Origin: Clostridia bacterium
GTDB taxonomy: Bacteria; Bacillota; Clostridia; UBA1381
Direction: 5' to 3'
Length of the DNA stretch: 7,817 nucleotides
Assembly: GCA_017380475.1 (NCBI GenBank)
Contig: JAFODX010000082.1
Location: 1-7,817 of the forward strand
The notes under the pieces are model-generated. The model worked only from the letters and a program-made list of their open reading frames with translations. It did not search any database and was not told where the DNA came from. Made by a program: the position numbers and the translations under genes. Below, one piece after another: positions 1-6,834 of this stretch. Each line of letters begins with the position of its first letter. The first letter of the stretch is position 1.

Positions 1-635
1 AGCATTTTGAGTAACGCCTGCTGAACACCTTCACCGCTGACATCACGTGTTATTGACACATTCTCGCTTTTGCGTGCAATCTTGTCAATCTCGTCAATAT
101 AGATTATACCGTGCTCTGCCGCATCAATATCATAATCTGCTGCCTGAATAAGCTTCAGAAGGATATTTTCAACATCCTCTCCGACATATCCGGCTTCTGT
201 GAGTGATGTAGCATCAGCTATAGCAAACGGAACGTTGAGAATCTTTGCAAGGTTCTGTACAATGTAAGTTTTACCGCTACCTGTCGGACCGACCATAAGT
301 ATATTACTTTTTTGCAGTTCAACACCGTCAGTATCCATTGTATGATTGATTCGCTTGTAATGGTTATATACAGCCACAGCAAGCACTTTTTTCGCCTGCT
401 CCTGACCGATTATATAATCGTCCAAAAACTCCTTGATTTCACGAGGCGTCGGCGGTTGTACAGGATAGTCAAAACCACGTTCACCCGGATCGGGAGCCTG
501 TTCTTCAAGGATGTCGTAGCAACGTGCAACGCAATCCATACAAATGCACGCTCCTACGCCCATTATAAGCGGACCTGCCTCTGCTTCCTTACGGCCGCAG
601 AAAGCACAAAAATGCTCATTCATTTTATCGCTCAT
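1..635 (-). CDS. clpX: ClpX, ATP-dependent unfoldase subunit of ClpXP (N-terminal part; 3' end off window)
   Basis: AAA+ unfoldase that recognises tagged proteins, unfolds them with ATP and feeds them to ClpP in the cytoplasm. About 211 residues are visible. The N-terminal zinc-binding domain has Cys10-x2-Cys13 and Cys32-x2-Cys35, with the 18-residue spacing usual for ClpX. Walker A GPTGSGKT is at 116-123, the pore loop GYVGED starts at 149, and Walker B IIYIDEID is at 177-184. The read ends inside the conserved [12 protein letters not shown] segment, so the rest of the ATPase lies left of the window. The ATG at 635 follows a TGAGG ribosome site by about six bases. It begins 16 bases after clpP ends, so it is almost certainly cotranscribed with tig and clpP. 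Two extra cysteines (30 and 39) lie near the zinc site. The gene is truncated only by the window edge. Identity is secure from the motifs. Confidence 0.97.
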   Translation of the reverse strand, partial: MSDKMNEHFCAFCGRKEAEAGPLIMGVGACICMDCVARCYDILEEQAPDPGERGFDYPVQPPTPREIKEFLDDYIIGQEQAKKVLAVAVYNHYKRINHTMDTDGVELQKSNILMVGPTGSGKTYIVQNLAKILNVPFAIADATSLTEAGYVGEDVENILLKLIQAADYDIDAAEHGIIYIDEIDKIARKSENVSITRDVSGEGVQQALLKM

Positions 636-651
636 AAATACCTCACTAAAG

Positions 652-1254
652 TTACTTTCTTTCCGATGCTGATACTATAACCTCATCTACAAGACCGTAT
701 TCTTTTGCTTCAAGAGCGTCCATAAAGTTATCACGCTCTGTATCATTGCACACCTGCTTATAAGTCTTACCGGTACGCTCTGCAAGAATGCGGTTCATTT
801 TCTCTTTTGTCTTTACCAAATGGTCAGTATAAATCTTGATATCAGTTGTCTGACCGCTCAGACCTCCGCCTGAAATAAGCGGCTGATGTATCATAATTTC
901 ACTGCTGGGCAATGCATATCTCTTACCCTTTGCACCTGCTGCAAGCAGGAATGCGCCCATCGACGCAGCCATACCGATACAGATTGTTGATACATCGCAC
1001 TTGATATAGTTCATTGTATCATATATCGCCATACCTGCTGTTATTGAGCCGCCGGGGCTGTTAATATAAAGCTGTATATCCTTATCGGGGTCTTTTGCTT
1101 CAAGATACAGAAGCTGTGCAACGATAAGTGATGCTGTTGTTTCATTAACATCCTCGCCCAGGAATATAATTCTGTCCTCTAAAAGACGTGAATATATATC
1201 GTAGCTGCGTTCTCCTCTGTTATTCTGTTCGATTACATAAGGCATTGTTGCCAT
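652..1254 (-). CDS. clpP: ClpP, ATP-dependent Clp protease proteolytic subunit
   Basis: Serine peptidase whose two stacked heptameric rings degrade substrates delivered by ClpX or ClpC/ClpA. The 200 residues match the usual family length. The catalytic triad is Ser98 (in GMAASMGA), His123 (in MIHQPL) and Asp175 (in DTERDNF). The oxyanion/substrate strand YINSPGGS is at 63-70. The N-terminus ([18 protein letters not shown]) is the conserved axial-loop region, and there is no long propeptide. Compared from memory with Bacillus subtilis ClpP, the handle region just after HQPL is about three residues longer (ISGGGLSGQ), which moves the Asp from 172 to 175. The start at 1254 follows a strong AGGAGG site by about seven bases. 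It lies 77 bases downstream of tig and 16 upstream of clpX, the usual Clostridia operon order. No separate promoter or terminator was found in the tig-clpP gap. Confidence 0.98.
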   Translation of the reverse strand: MATMPYVIEQNNRGERSYDIYSRLLEDRIIFLGEDVNETTASLIVAQLLYLEAKDPDKDIQLYINSPGGSITAGMAIYDTMNYIKCDVSTICIGMAASMGAFLLAAGAKGKRYALPSSEIMIHQPLISGGGLSGQTTDIKIYTDHLVKTKEKMNRILAERTGKTYKQVCNDTERDNFMDALEAKEYGLVDEVIVSASERK

Positions 1255-1282
1255 AGTTATCCCTCCTGTTTAAAAAATCCCT

Positions 1283-1292
1283 TAACCGGTTA
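1283..1292. repeat. Perfect palindrome in the tig-clpP gap
   Basis: TAACCGGTTA is a perfect 10-base palindrome 28 bases upstream of the clpP start. It has no loop, so it is not a hairpin, and no promoter was found close by. It shares GGTTAA with the ftsH leader. It may be chance or a protein-binding site. Confidence 0.3.
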
Positions 1293-1331
1293 CACGCTTT
1301 TTGCATTGCACCGAATTCATCAAAAAGTTAA

Positions 1332-2618
1332 TTATTCAACAACTGCGTTGTTTGCGAGCATTTCGATAGTCTTTGTGAATACCATATCCTTCTTGATATT
1401 CTCCATCTCAGGCTCTGCGATAAGCTCCTTAAGCTTGTCAACTTCCATGTTGTACTTCTTAGCCATATCAACAAGGTTCATTTCTACTTCTTCAGGGCTT
1501 ACTTCGATACCCTCAGCCTTTGAGATAGCATCAATAACAAGGCTTCCGCTAACCTGCTTTGCAGCCTGCTCACGGTATGTTTCTCTCATCTGCTCAATTG
1601 TCTGGCCTGTGTACTGCATATACATATCAAGGCTCATACCCTGGTATGACATTCTCTGTGCCATATCGTTTATCATGCTGTCAATCTGACCTTCAACCAT
1701 TGCATCCGGCAAATCGAACTCAGCGTTCTCAACAGCCTTTTCAACAACAGCGTTCTGAATTTCAGCCTCTGCCTTTTCCTTAGCCTTTTCTTCAAGCTTT
1801 GCTCTTACGTCAGCTTTGTACTCTGCAAGTGTATCAAACTCACTTACCTCGCTTGCGAAATCATCGTCAAGCTCCGGAAGCTCACGAACCTTTATCTCGT
1901 TCACCTTTACCTTGAATACTGCCGGCTTACCCTTAAGCTCTTCTGCATGGTATTCTTCGGGGAATGTAACATTAACGTCAACAAGGTCGTCAATCTTTGC
2001 ACCAACGAGCTGGTCCTCAAAGCCGGGGATGAATGTGTTTGAACCGATTTCGAGTTCATAGTTTTCACCCTTACCGCCCTCAAACGGTACATCGTCAACA
2101 AAACCTTCAAAGTCGATAACAGCTATATCACCGTTCTCAACTGCACGGTCGTCAACGCTTATAAGTCTTGCGTTTCTCTCTCTTACTGCATTGATGTCCT
2201 TGTCAACTTCCTCATCTGATACAGTATAGTCAACTTTTGCCACCTTTATACCCTTGTACTCGCCAAGCTTTACTTCAGGTCTTGTTGTACAAAGAGCAGT
2301 GAACACAACCGGCTCGCCGTCCTTGATTTCTTCAACGTCAAATTCCGGACGTGCAACAACGTCAAGACCGCTTTCCTTCAAAGCTGCCTCGTATGCGTCG
2401 GGCAATACATCATTTAATGCATCATCATAGAATACTGCCTTTGTATAGTTCTTTATAACTATAGCCTTGGGTGCCTTACCCTTTCTGAAGCCCGGGATAT
2501 TGAACTTGCTCTTGTTCTTGTTATAAGCACGGTCAATAGCCTTCTCAAACTCCTCTGCACTTACTTCAAAAGTAAGCTTTGATAAATTCTTCTCTACTTC
2601 TTCACACTTGAATGCCAT
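1332..2618 (-). CDS. tig: Trigger factor, ribosome-associated chaperone and peptidyl-prolyl isomerase
   Basis: Binds the ribosomal exit tunnel and helps nascent proteins fold; it also isomerises proline bonds. The 428-residue length is normal. Domains in order: the ribosome-binding N-terminal domain (about 1-115) with the signature GFRKGKAP at 43-50; an FKBP-type isomerase domain (about 155-243) with GDIAVIDFEGF and the GSNTFIPGFEDQL turn; and a helical C-terminal chaperone domain (about 250-428) rich in Glu, Lys and Ala, with a Met-rich patch (about 308-345) suited to hydrophobic client binding. The ATG at 2618 follows an AAAGGAGG site by nine bases. It is the first gene of the tig-clpP-clpX operon and has a good extended -10 promoter upstream. 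This chaperone/protease order is common in bacteria. No odd features or truncation were seen. Confidence 0.98.
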   Translation of the reverse strand: MAFKCEEVEKNLSKLTFEVSAEEFEKAIDRAYNKNKSKFNIPGFRKGKAPKAIVIKNYTKAVFYDDALNDVLPDAYEAALKESGLDVVARPEFDVEEIKDGEPVVFTALCTTRPEVKLGEYKGIKVAKVDYTVSDEEVDKDINAVRERNARLISVDDRAVENGDIAVIDFEGFVDDVPFEGGKGENYELEIGSNTFIPGFEDQLVGAKIDDLVDVNVTFPEEYHAEELKGKPAVFKVKVNEIKVRELPELDDDFASEVSEFDTLAEYKADVRAKLEEKAKEKAEAEIQNAVVEKAVENAEFDLPDAMVEGQIDSMINDMAQRMSYQGMSLDMYMQYTGQTIEQMRETYREQAAKQVSGSLVIDAISKAEGIEVSPEEVEMNLVDMAKKYNMEVDKLKELIAEPEMENIKKDMVFTKTIEMLANNAVVE

Positions 2619-2674
2619 GTGATTAGTCCTCCTTTTGTTTTATGCGACACTTCCGCATTATTAAAATCTGTATA

Positions 2675-2703
2675 ATTATAACACATAACAAAAAAAAATG
2701 CAA
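2675..2703 (-). promoter_or_regulatory. Likely promoter of the tig-clpP-clpX operon
   Basis: On the minus strand there is a consensus extended -10, TGTTATAAT (2675-2683), with a weak -35, TTGCAT (2698-2703), 17 bases upstream. The spacer contains a run of nine T. Transcription would start near 2668, giving a leader of about 50 bases before tig. No CtsR or CIRCE site was seen. A small ATGCG/CGCAT hairpin (2642-2658) lies in the leader. Confidence 0.65.
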
Positions 2704-2778
2704 TTGATTTCACAATTTTTTTATTAAATAACTAACTTTTACACAAAAACTCACATTAAATAGTACAAAATGTTAAAA

Positions 2779-2805
2779 TCAGGTGACATAATCTATGTCA
2801 CCTGA
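2779..2805 (-). terminator. Hairpin terminator after cysK
   Basis: A perfect 12-bp inverted repeat, TCAGGTGACATA and its complement, with a three-base gap; the top pairs probably open to a larger loop. On the minus strand it is followed by TTTTAACATTTTG, a broken U-run. It lies 8 bases past the cysK stop and separates cysK from tig. The interrupted tract suggests incomplete termination. Confidence 0.65.
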
Positions 2806-2813
2806 CTAAAAAA

Positions 2814-3740
2814 TCAATCAAAAATCGGTAAAGATAAATACTTTTCACCGCCATCAGGTAAAAGCGTAACTATAGTTTTACCTGTGCTTGTTTCTCTTTT
2901 CGCAACCTTAATCGCACCGCACACAGCCGCAGCTGATGATACCCCGCACAAAACGCCATCAGCTTTTACGAGTGTTTTTATCATTGACAAAGCCTCATCA
3001 TCGCCCACTTTAATTATCTCATCAATAACCGACATATCAAGCGTATCCGGCACAAAGCCTGCACCTATACCCTGAATTTTATGCGCACCTGCCACACCGC
3101 CCGAAAGAACTGCTGATGATGCAGGCTCAACCGCAATTATTTTAATATCGGGATTCTTTGATTTTAAAAACCTGCCTACACCCGATACCGTACCGCCCGT
3201 TCCTGCACCCGCGATAAATATATCAACCTTACCGTCGGTATCATTCCAAATTTCGGGGCCAGTTGTAAGTTCATGCGATTTCGGGTTAGCCGGATTTGTA
3301 AACTGTCCGGGGATGAATGCGTTTCCGTATTCCTTTTTCAGTTCTTCGGCTTTTTTTATCGCACCTGTCATACCGAGTTTTCCATCAGTCAGTACAAGTT
3401 CTGCGCCGTATGCCTTTAAAAGCTTTTGTCTTTCAACGCTCATACTGTCCGGCATCACGATAACGGTTCTGTATCCGCGTGCAGATGCCACAGCCGCAAT
3501 TCCTATACCCGTATTCCCGGAAGTCGGTTCAATTATCACCGTATCTTTTTTAAGAACTCCCGATTTTTCGGCTTCGTTAAGCATTGCAAGACCCACACGG
3601 TCTTTAACCGAGCCTGCCGGATTAAAATATTCAAGCTTTGCAAGGATTTTTGCCTTTGAATCTGTTTGTTTTGCAATTCCCGAAAGCTCAAGTAACGGCG
3701 TGTTGCCTATAAGCTCCGTTATATTTTTATAAATTTCCAT
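2814..3740 (-). CDS. cysK: Cysteine synthase (O-acetylserine sulfhydrylase), PLP-dependent
   Basis: Makes L-cysteine from O-acetylserine and sulfide in the cytoplasm. The 308 residues match the fold-type II PLP family. The PLP lysine is Lys46 in PAGSVKDR. The substrate loop is EPTSGNTG (71-78), the PLP-phosphate loop is GAGTGGT (178-184), and IQGIGAGFVP (222-231) follows in the active-site region. Ser268/Ser269 in GVSSAA supply the residue that contacts the pyridine nitrogen. SHELTTGPEIW (155-165) is also family-typical. The motifs favour CysK over cystathionine beta-synthase or threonine dehydratase; CysM is possible but less likely. The ATG at 3740 is the only plausible start, but its ribosome site (GAGAGGAG, 3753-3760) lies 12 bases away, which is long. 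A TGGTATAAT motif touches the start codon. The gene sits between two hairpins, so it may be a single-gene unit, or be reached by read-through. No T-box or SAM riboswitch fits in the short leader. Confidence 0.95.
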   Translation of the reverse strand: MEIYKNITELIGNTPLLELSGIAKQTDSKAKILAKLEYFNPAGSVKDRVGLAMLNEAEKSGVLKKDTVIIEPTSGNTGIGIAAVASARGYRTVIVMPDSMSVERQKLLKAYGAELVLTDGKLGMTGAIKKAEELKKEYGNAFIPGQFTNPANPKSHELTTGPEIWNDTDGKVDIFIAGAGTGGTVSGVGRFLKSKNPDIKIIAVEPASSAVLSGGVAGAHKIQGIGAGFVPDTLDMSVIDEIIKVGDDEALSMIKTLVKADGVLCGVSSAAAVCGAIKVAKRETSTGKTIVTLLPDGGEKYLSLPIFD

Positions 3741-3752
3741 ATTATACCAAAA

Positions 3753-3760
3753 CTCCTCTC
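3753..3760 (-). promoter_or_regulatory. Distant ribosome binding site of cysK
   Basis: GAGAGGAG ends 12 bases before the cysK ATG, longer than the usual 5-10. No alternative start codon exists between them, so this is probably the real site with reduced efficiency. Confidence 0.5.
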
Positions 3761-3771
3761 ATACAAAAACA

Positions 3772-3802
3772 GAGCTGTTCACGGTTTCTGCCGTAACAGC
3801 TC
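3772..3802 (-). terminator. Terminator after the small-protein gene
   Basis: Stem of GAGCTGTT plus ACGG pairing with CCGT plus AACAGCTC (12 bp with one bulged base), six-base loop. On the minus strand it is followed by TGTTTTTG, a short U-run. It starts 8 bases after the small gene's stop. The other strand also has a T-run (GTATTTTTT), so it could work both ways. It lies between the pair and cysK. Confidence 0.75.
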
Positions 3803-3809
3803 GTATTTT

Positions 3810-3989
3810 TTATTTGAATTTTATTGCCTTATTAAAATCAAGATTGCGCTGAACCTTCTGTTTGTTCTGGATGTATGTTTCAAGATTGTTTCCATACACA
3901 GGCTGTGACAACGGATTTGTTACGTCTGCTGTTACTGTTTCAACGTCGAACATCGAAATCTTCATCTGAGGCGTAGTATACTTCTTCAT
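3810..3989 (-). CDS. Small protein of unknown function, coupled to the secreted protein upstream
   Basis: I do not recognise a characterised function. Read from the second of two adjacent ATGs it has 59 residues (60 from the first, at 3992). It starts MKKYTTPQMKISMFDVETV, followed by a polar Asn/Gln-rich half and a basic end (KAIKFK). It has no cysteine, no membrane segment and no clear signal peptide. The opening pattern (Lys-Lys-Tyr-x-x-Pro-x-Met, then an acidic/hydrophobic Asp-Val-Glu-Thr-Val) resembles many short unassigned proteins of gut Firmicutes; that resemblance is from memory. GGAGG at 3997-4001 lies 7 bases from the 3989 ATG and 4 from the 3992 ATG, so the inner start is preferred. 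The start overlaps the stop of the secreted-protein gene (TGATG), which implies translational coupling. A hairpin terminator follows the stop by 8 bases. It could be a secreted or processed peptide, or a partner of its neighbour; neither is shown. Confidence 0.72.
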   Translation of the reverse strand: MKKYTTPQMKISMFDVETVTADVTNPLSQPVYGNNLETYIQNKQKVQRNLDFNKAIKFK

Positions 3990-4654
3990 CATCTCGCCTC
4001 CCCTAAATACAAATTCATGCCCTTCTGAGCTTCAGGGATATTGTATATCTGAATACCGTAAGCGATATTGCCTCCGGTAACAGTAGTTTCTTTTTCAAGT
4101 TCAAAGTAACCATAAGTTGACTTACCATCTTCTGATACTAAAAATAATCTGTTAAAAGAATTGTACTGGTCTGCATTAGCCGTAAATACGAAACCCTTTT
4201 TATAGGTTCCGTTAGGCTCATTACCATAGAGACCTTCCTGCAAAACAGGTTCGTCAGCTACTGCCATCTTATTTTTCTGGTCAAGCTCAACTTTTTTTCC
4301 GTTTGACTCTATTGTCACATTGCCTATAGAAAATTTCACAACTTTTGTTTTATTCTCAGCATTACCAAACGTTGCTGTATAATCACCGATACCGGCATCT
4401 GCCTTAAGCATAAAGTTAACTGCATCCGAAAAACCATTTGAACGCTGGTCAACATATACTACACCGTCAGCACCCGTCGTATTGTTTTTTCGTATCAACA
4501 CTGTTGTATATTCGCTTACGCCGGAATTATAATCAGCAAAATGCACTGAATTATCAGAGCCAAAATATGCATCCTGCTCTGTTTCGGCCGCAAGCACATT
4601 CATGCCACACAACACAAAAAACAAAGACAAGAGACTCATTGCAATCTTCTTCAT
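3989..4654 (-). CDS. Secreted protein of unknown function with N-terminal signal peptide
   Basis: No known enzyme motif is visible. From the ATG at 4654 the protein has 221 residues. The first 22 form a signal peptide: Met-Lys-Lys, a hydrophobic core (SLLSLFFVL) and a likely cut after Val-Leu-Ala, giving a mature protein starting AETEQ. The mature part is soluble, acidic to neutral, and rich in Gly, Asn, Thr and aromatic residues in an alternating beta-strand style. One half contains GDYTATFG and KVVKFSIGNVTIE (about residues 90-115). The other contains KGFVFTANADQYN and TYGYFELEKETTVTGG, suggesting two beta-sandwich (Ig-like) halves. It has no LPxTG, dockerin or transmembrane anchor, so it is probably released or held non-covalently. 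Another ATG at 4660 is only one base from GGAGG, whereas 4654 has the normal seven, so 4654 is chosen. It has its own promoter and overlaps the small gene behind it. Confidence 0.82.
   Translation of the reverse strand: MKKIAMSLLSLFFVLCGMNVLAAETEQDAYFGSDNSVHFADYNSGVSEYTTVLIRKNNTTGADGVVYVDQRSNGFSDAVNFMLKADAGIGDYTATFGNAENKTKVVKFSIGNVTIESNGKKVELDQKNKMAVADEPVLQEGLYGNEPNGTYKKGFVFTANADQYNSFNRLFLVSEDGKSTYGYFELEKETTVTGGNIAYGIQIYNIPEAQKGMNLYLGEAR
3997..4001 (-). promoter_or_regulatory. Ribosome binding site of the small protein, inside the preceding gene
   Basis: GGAGG lies within the last codons (Gly-Glu-Ala) of the secreted-protein gene. It is 4 bases from the ATG at 3992 and 7 from the ATG at 3989. 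The better spacing supports 3989. The placement ties translation of the two genes together. Confidence 0.65.
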
Positions 4655-4661
4655 TGCCATA

Positions 4662-4666
4662 CCTCC
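4662..4666 (-). promoter_or_regulatory. Ribosome binding site that decides the secreted-protein start
   Basis: GGAGG, seven bases before the ATG at 4654 but only one base before the ATG at 4660. This supports the inner start and removes Met-Ala from the signal peptide. Confidence 0.7.
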
Positions 4667-4685
4667 ATCTTTTAACTATATTTAA

Positions 4686-4712
4686 AGAGATATTACACCA
4701 AACCATATCTCT
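4686..4712 (-). other. Leader hairpin near the 5' end of the secreted-protein mRNA
   Basis: A perfect 8-bp inverted repeat, AGAGATAT and ATATCTCT, with an 11-base loop. It would fold within about four bases of the predicted transcript start and ends about 30 bases before the start codon, outside the ribosome site. It has no U-run, so it is not a terminator. It may stabilise the mRNA 5' end or serve as an operator. Confidence 0.4.
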
Positions 4713-4722
4713 ACTAATCATA

Positions 4723-4751
4723 AGTATAACATACTGTCAAGAGATTTGCAA
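4723..4751 (-). promoter_or_regulatory. Likely promoter of the secreted-protein/small-protein pair
   Basis: On the minus strand TTGCAA (4746-4751), a 17-base spacer and TATACT (4723-4728), with TG one base upstream of the -10, make a strong extended -10 promoter. A TTGACA also lies inside the spacer (4735-4740), but it has no properly placed -10. Transcription would start near 4716. This makes the pair independent of the ftsH operon. Confidence 0.65.
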
Positions 4752-4773
4752 GTACTTTTTTTAAATTTTTAAA

Positions 4774-4986
4774 TTATTTTTCCTGTTCTGCCAAAAAACC
4801 GTTTATACTGTCAATTAACGGCTGTACTTCCATACCGTGAACAGCACAGGCCTCCTCAATTGTTTCACCCTGTGATGCAGGGCAACCCACACAGTGCATT
4901 CCTGATGCCATAAGGATTTCTGCAACCCCCATATTCATCATAAGAGCCTCACCTATTAAAGTATCCTTTGTTACTGATTTTGCCAT
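4774..4986 (-). CDS. DUF1858-type small redox protein (hybrid-cluster-protein-associated disulfide domain)
   Basis: A 70-residue single-domain protein. It matches the DUF1858 family (hybrid cluster protein-associated redox disulfide domain) in pattern: an N-terminal ITKD-like start (VTKDTLIGEALMMNMGVAEIL), then the hallmark GMHCVGCPAS with a CxxC pair (Cys32 and Cys35), then ETIEEACAVHGME and a C-terminal helix. Family members are thought to act in thiol/disulfide or metal chemistry; the substrate is unknown. The ATG at 4986 follows GGGAG by nine bases and lies one base after the ftsH stop, so the two are cotranscribed and probably coupled. Starting further upstream would overlap ftsH by 20 codons and lacks the family N-terminus, so it is rejected. 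A third cysteine (about position 48) is outside the motif. No strong terminator follows; only an A/T-only stretch is seen. Confidence 0.9.
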   Translation of the reverse strand: MAKSVTKDTLIGEALMMNMGVAEILMASGMHCVGCPASQGETIEEACAVHGMEVQPLIDSINGFLAEQEK

Positions 4987-4987
4987 T

Positions 4988-6799
4988 TTAGTTTTCTCCC
5001 TTCTCATTAAAACAGGCTTCAAATTCTTCGCCTGTAATAGTTTCCTTTTCAAGCAATGCTTCTGCGACGCGCTCCAATACGTCGCGGTTTTCTTTTATTA
5101 TTTTTTCTGTTTCGGCATACTGTTTCATTATAATATTTTTGATTTCTGAATCCACCTCTGCCGCCGTGTTCTCTGAATACGACTTTGCATGTCCGTAATC
5201 ACGACCGATAAAGACTTCACCGCCGTCATCATATGAAACAGGTCCGATTTTTTCACTCATACCGTATTTTAAAACCATATCACGAGCCAACGCCGTTGCA
5301 CGTTCAATATCGTTTGATGCACCCGTGCTTATGTCGTCAAGCACAACCGCTTCTGCAACTCTGCCGCCAAGCATCACGATTATTCTGTTTAGCATCTCGT
5401 TTCTTGATGCATACATTCGGTTATCTGATTCCGGCTGATACATTGTAAATCCGCCGGCTCTGCCTCTCGGTATAATTGATACAGTCGTCACGCTCTGCGT
5501 TTTGTCTACCGCACGAGCAGCCACTGCATGACCTGCCTCGTGGTATGCCGTCAGACGTTTTTCCTCATCAGAAAGCACACGTGAGCGTTTCTCGCTTCCC
5601 ATCATAACCTTAAGGTTTGCAGCTTCGATATCCTCGTTTCTGATTTCTTCCCTGCCGGCTTTTGCAGCAATTATTGCCGCCTCATTCAGCAGATTTGAAA
5701 GTTCAGCACCCGAATAGCCGGTTGTGATTTTTGCAATCTTTTTAAGGTCAACATCCTCAGCCAGAGGCTTGCTCTTTGCGTGAACCTTCAGCACTTCTTC
5801 TCTACCCTTTATATCAGGATAATCAACAACAATCTGTCTGTCAAAACGTCCCGGTCTTAAAAGAGCCTTATCGAGAATATCCGGACGGTTTGTTGCGGCG
5901 ATAATAATCACACCGTCATTCTCTGCAAAGCCGTCCATTTCAACAAGCAACTGATTAAGTGTCTGCTCTCTTTCATCGTGTCCGCCGCCCATTCCTGCTC
6001 CACGCTTTCTTCCGACAGCATCAATTTCATCTATAAACACTATACAAGGTTTTGCTTTCTTTGCCTGTTCAAAAAGGTCACGCACTCTTGATGCACCAAC
6101 TCCGACATAAAGCTCCACAAAATCCGAACCGCTTATAGAAAAGAACGGAACTCCCGCTTCTCCTGCAACAGCTTTTGCTAGCAGTGTTTTACCGTTACCG
6201 GGTGAGCCTACAAGCAAAATTCCCCTCGGGATTTTAGCACCCAGCTTTGTATATTTCTCAGGGTCTTTGAGGAAATCCACCACTTCTTCAAGCTCTGCTT
6301 TTTCCTCATCAGCACCTGCCACATCGTCGAATGTAACATCCTTTTTATCTGTAGCAAGCTTTGCACGGCTCTTTGTGAATCCACCTCCTGCGCCACGTTT
6401 TGTAAAAGTCGTCAGGAGAATCAATATAAGTATTATGAAGAAAACAACCTCAAATGAACCCATAAGCGAAAATCTTGGTTCATCATAAGTTATCTTGATT
6501 CCTCCGACCTCTTCCTGCTCCAGCAGCTTTTCGCCGATATCCTTATGGAACTGCTCACTGCCCGGGATTTCCGCAACGCACTCAGACTCTACTCCGGTTT
6601 CGTTGTTTTTTCTTATTATTTTAGCTTTATTTTCAGAAATTACGATTTCTTTTACCTGCTCGGTTTTAATGCTGTACATCAGCTCTGAATACGGAATCTC
6701 CTCCGTTTTTTTCGAACTGCGGTCATAGAACGCATATACAGCCAGACCGATTGCACAGATAATAATCCATACTCCTATGTTTTTTGCAGTTTTTTTCAC
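4988..6799 (-). CDS. ftsH: FtsH, membrane-anchored ATP-dependent zinc metalloprotease
   Basis: Hexameric AAA+ protease of the cytoplasmic membrane that extracts and degrades membrane and short-lived cytosolic proteins. It has 603 residues. Order: TM1 (about 9-25), an extracytoplasmic domain (about 26-114), TM2 (about 115-131), the AAA+ domain, then an M41 peptidase. Walker A is GSPGNGKT (198-205), a variant of the usual GPPGTGKT that keeps GxxGxGKT. The pore loop is FVELYVG (227-233), Walker B is IVFIDEID (253-260), and the arginine fingers lie in RPGRFDR (315-321). The zinc site is HEAGH (420-424) with Asp497 in [12 protein letters not shown]. The start is a GTG at 6799 preceded by GAGG at a spacing of seven. 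The C-terminus is short, as in many Firmicutes. It lies just after tilS, but hpt, which often sits between them in Firmicutes, is absent here. It is followed by a DUF1858 gene after one base. Confidence 0.98.
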   Translation of the reverse strand: MKKTAKNIGVWIIICAIGLAVYAFYDRSSKKTEEIPYSELMYSIKTEQVKEIVISENKAKIIRKNNETGVESECVAEIPGSEQFHKDIGEKLLEQEEVGGIKITYDEPRFSLMGSFEVVFFIILILILLTTFTKRGAGGGFTKSRAKLATDKKDVTFDDVAGADEEKAELEEVVDFLKDPEKYTKLGAKIPRGILLVGSPGNGKTLLAKAVAGEAGVPFFSISGSDFVELYVGVGASRVRDLFEQAKKAKPCIVFIDEIDAVGRKRGAGMGGGHDEREQTLNQLLVEMDGFAENDGVIIIAATNRPDILDKALLRPGRFDRQIVVDYPDIKGREEVLKVHAKSKPLAEDVDLKKIAKITTGYSGAELSNLLNEAAIIAAKAGREEIRNEDIEAANLKVMMGSEKRSRVLSDEEKRLTAYHEAGHAVAARAVDKTQSVTTVSIIPRGRAGGFTMYQPESDNRMYASRNEMLNRIIVMLGGRVAEAVVLDDISTGASNDIERATALARDMVLKYGMSEKIGPVSYDDGGEVFIGRDYGHAKSYSENTAAEVDSEIKNIIMKQYAETEKIIKENRDVLERVAEALLEKETITGEEFEACFNEKGEN

Positions 6800-6814
6800 C
6801 CTGTCACCTCTTCG

Positions 6815-6829
6815 TTAACCAGATTAACC
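6815..6829 (-). repeat. GGTTAA direct repeat at the predicted ftsH transcription start
   Basis: GGTTAA occurs twice on the minus strand (6824-6829 and 6815-6820), separated by TCT, with a 9-base period. It spans the predicted start point, where a repressor could act. It recalls CtsR boxes (direct GGTCAAA heptads) but differs in sequence and period, so no factor is assigned. Confidence 0.35.
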
Positions 6830-6834
6830 GTATT

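Noticed and set aside
312..680. Plus-strand open frame of 122 residues opposite clpX
   Set aside because: It lies antisense to a clear clpX reading frame, has no ribosome site and no protein-like pattern. The other plus-strand frames opposite tig, cysK, ftsH and tilS were rejected for the same reason.
1255..1331. Internal promoter or terminator between tig and clpP
   Set aside because: No -10 with a placed -35 and no looped stem were found; the T-run after the palindrome has no real hairpin before it.
4600..4620. Lipoprotein lipobox in the secreted protein (Val-Leu-Cys-Gly)
   Set aside because: The residue before Cys is Leu, not Gly/Ala/Ser, and a normal Val-Leu-Ala cleavage site follows, so an ordinary signal peptide fits better.
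4752..4776. A/T-only inverted repeat after the DUF1858 gene as a terminator
   Set aside because: It has no G/C pairs, so the stem would be too weak; it looks like ordinary A/T-rich spacer upstream of a promoter.
4774..5052. Longer 92-residue version of the DUF1858 protein
   Set aside because: It would overlap ftsH by about 65 bases. The ATG at 4986 has a ribosome site and gives the family's normal N-terminus.
6208..6396. Second minus-strand frame within ftsH
   Set aside because: It is a frame shadow of the conserved AAA+ region; the FtsH frame carries all the motifs.
6811..6830. CtsR box upstream of ftsH
   Set aside because: GGTTAA repeats have a 9-base period and a different core from GGTCAAA heptads spaced at 10 bases.
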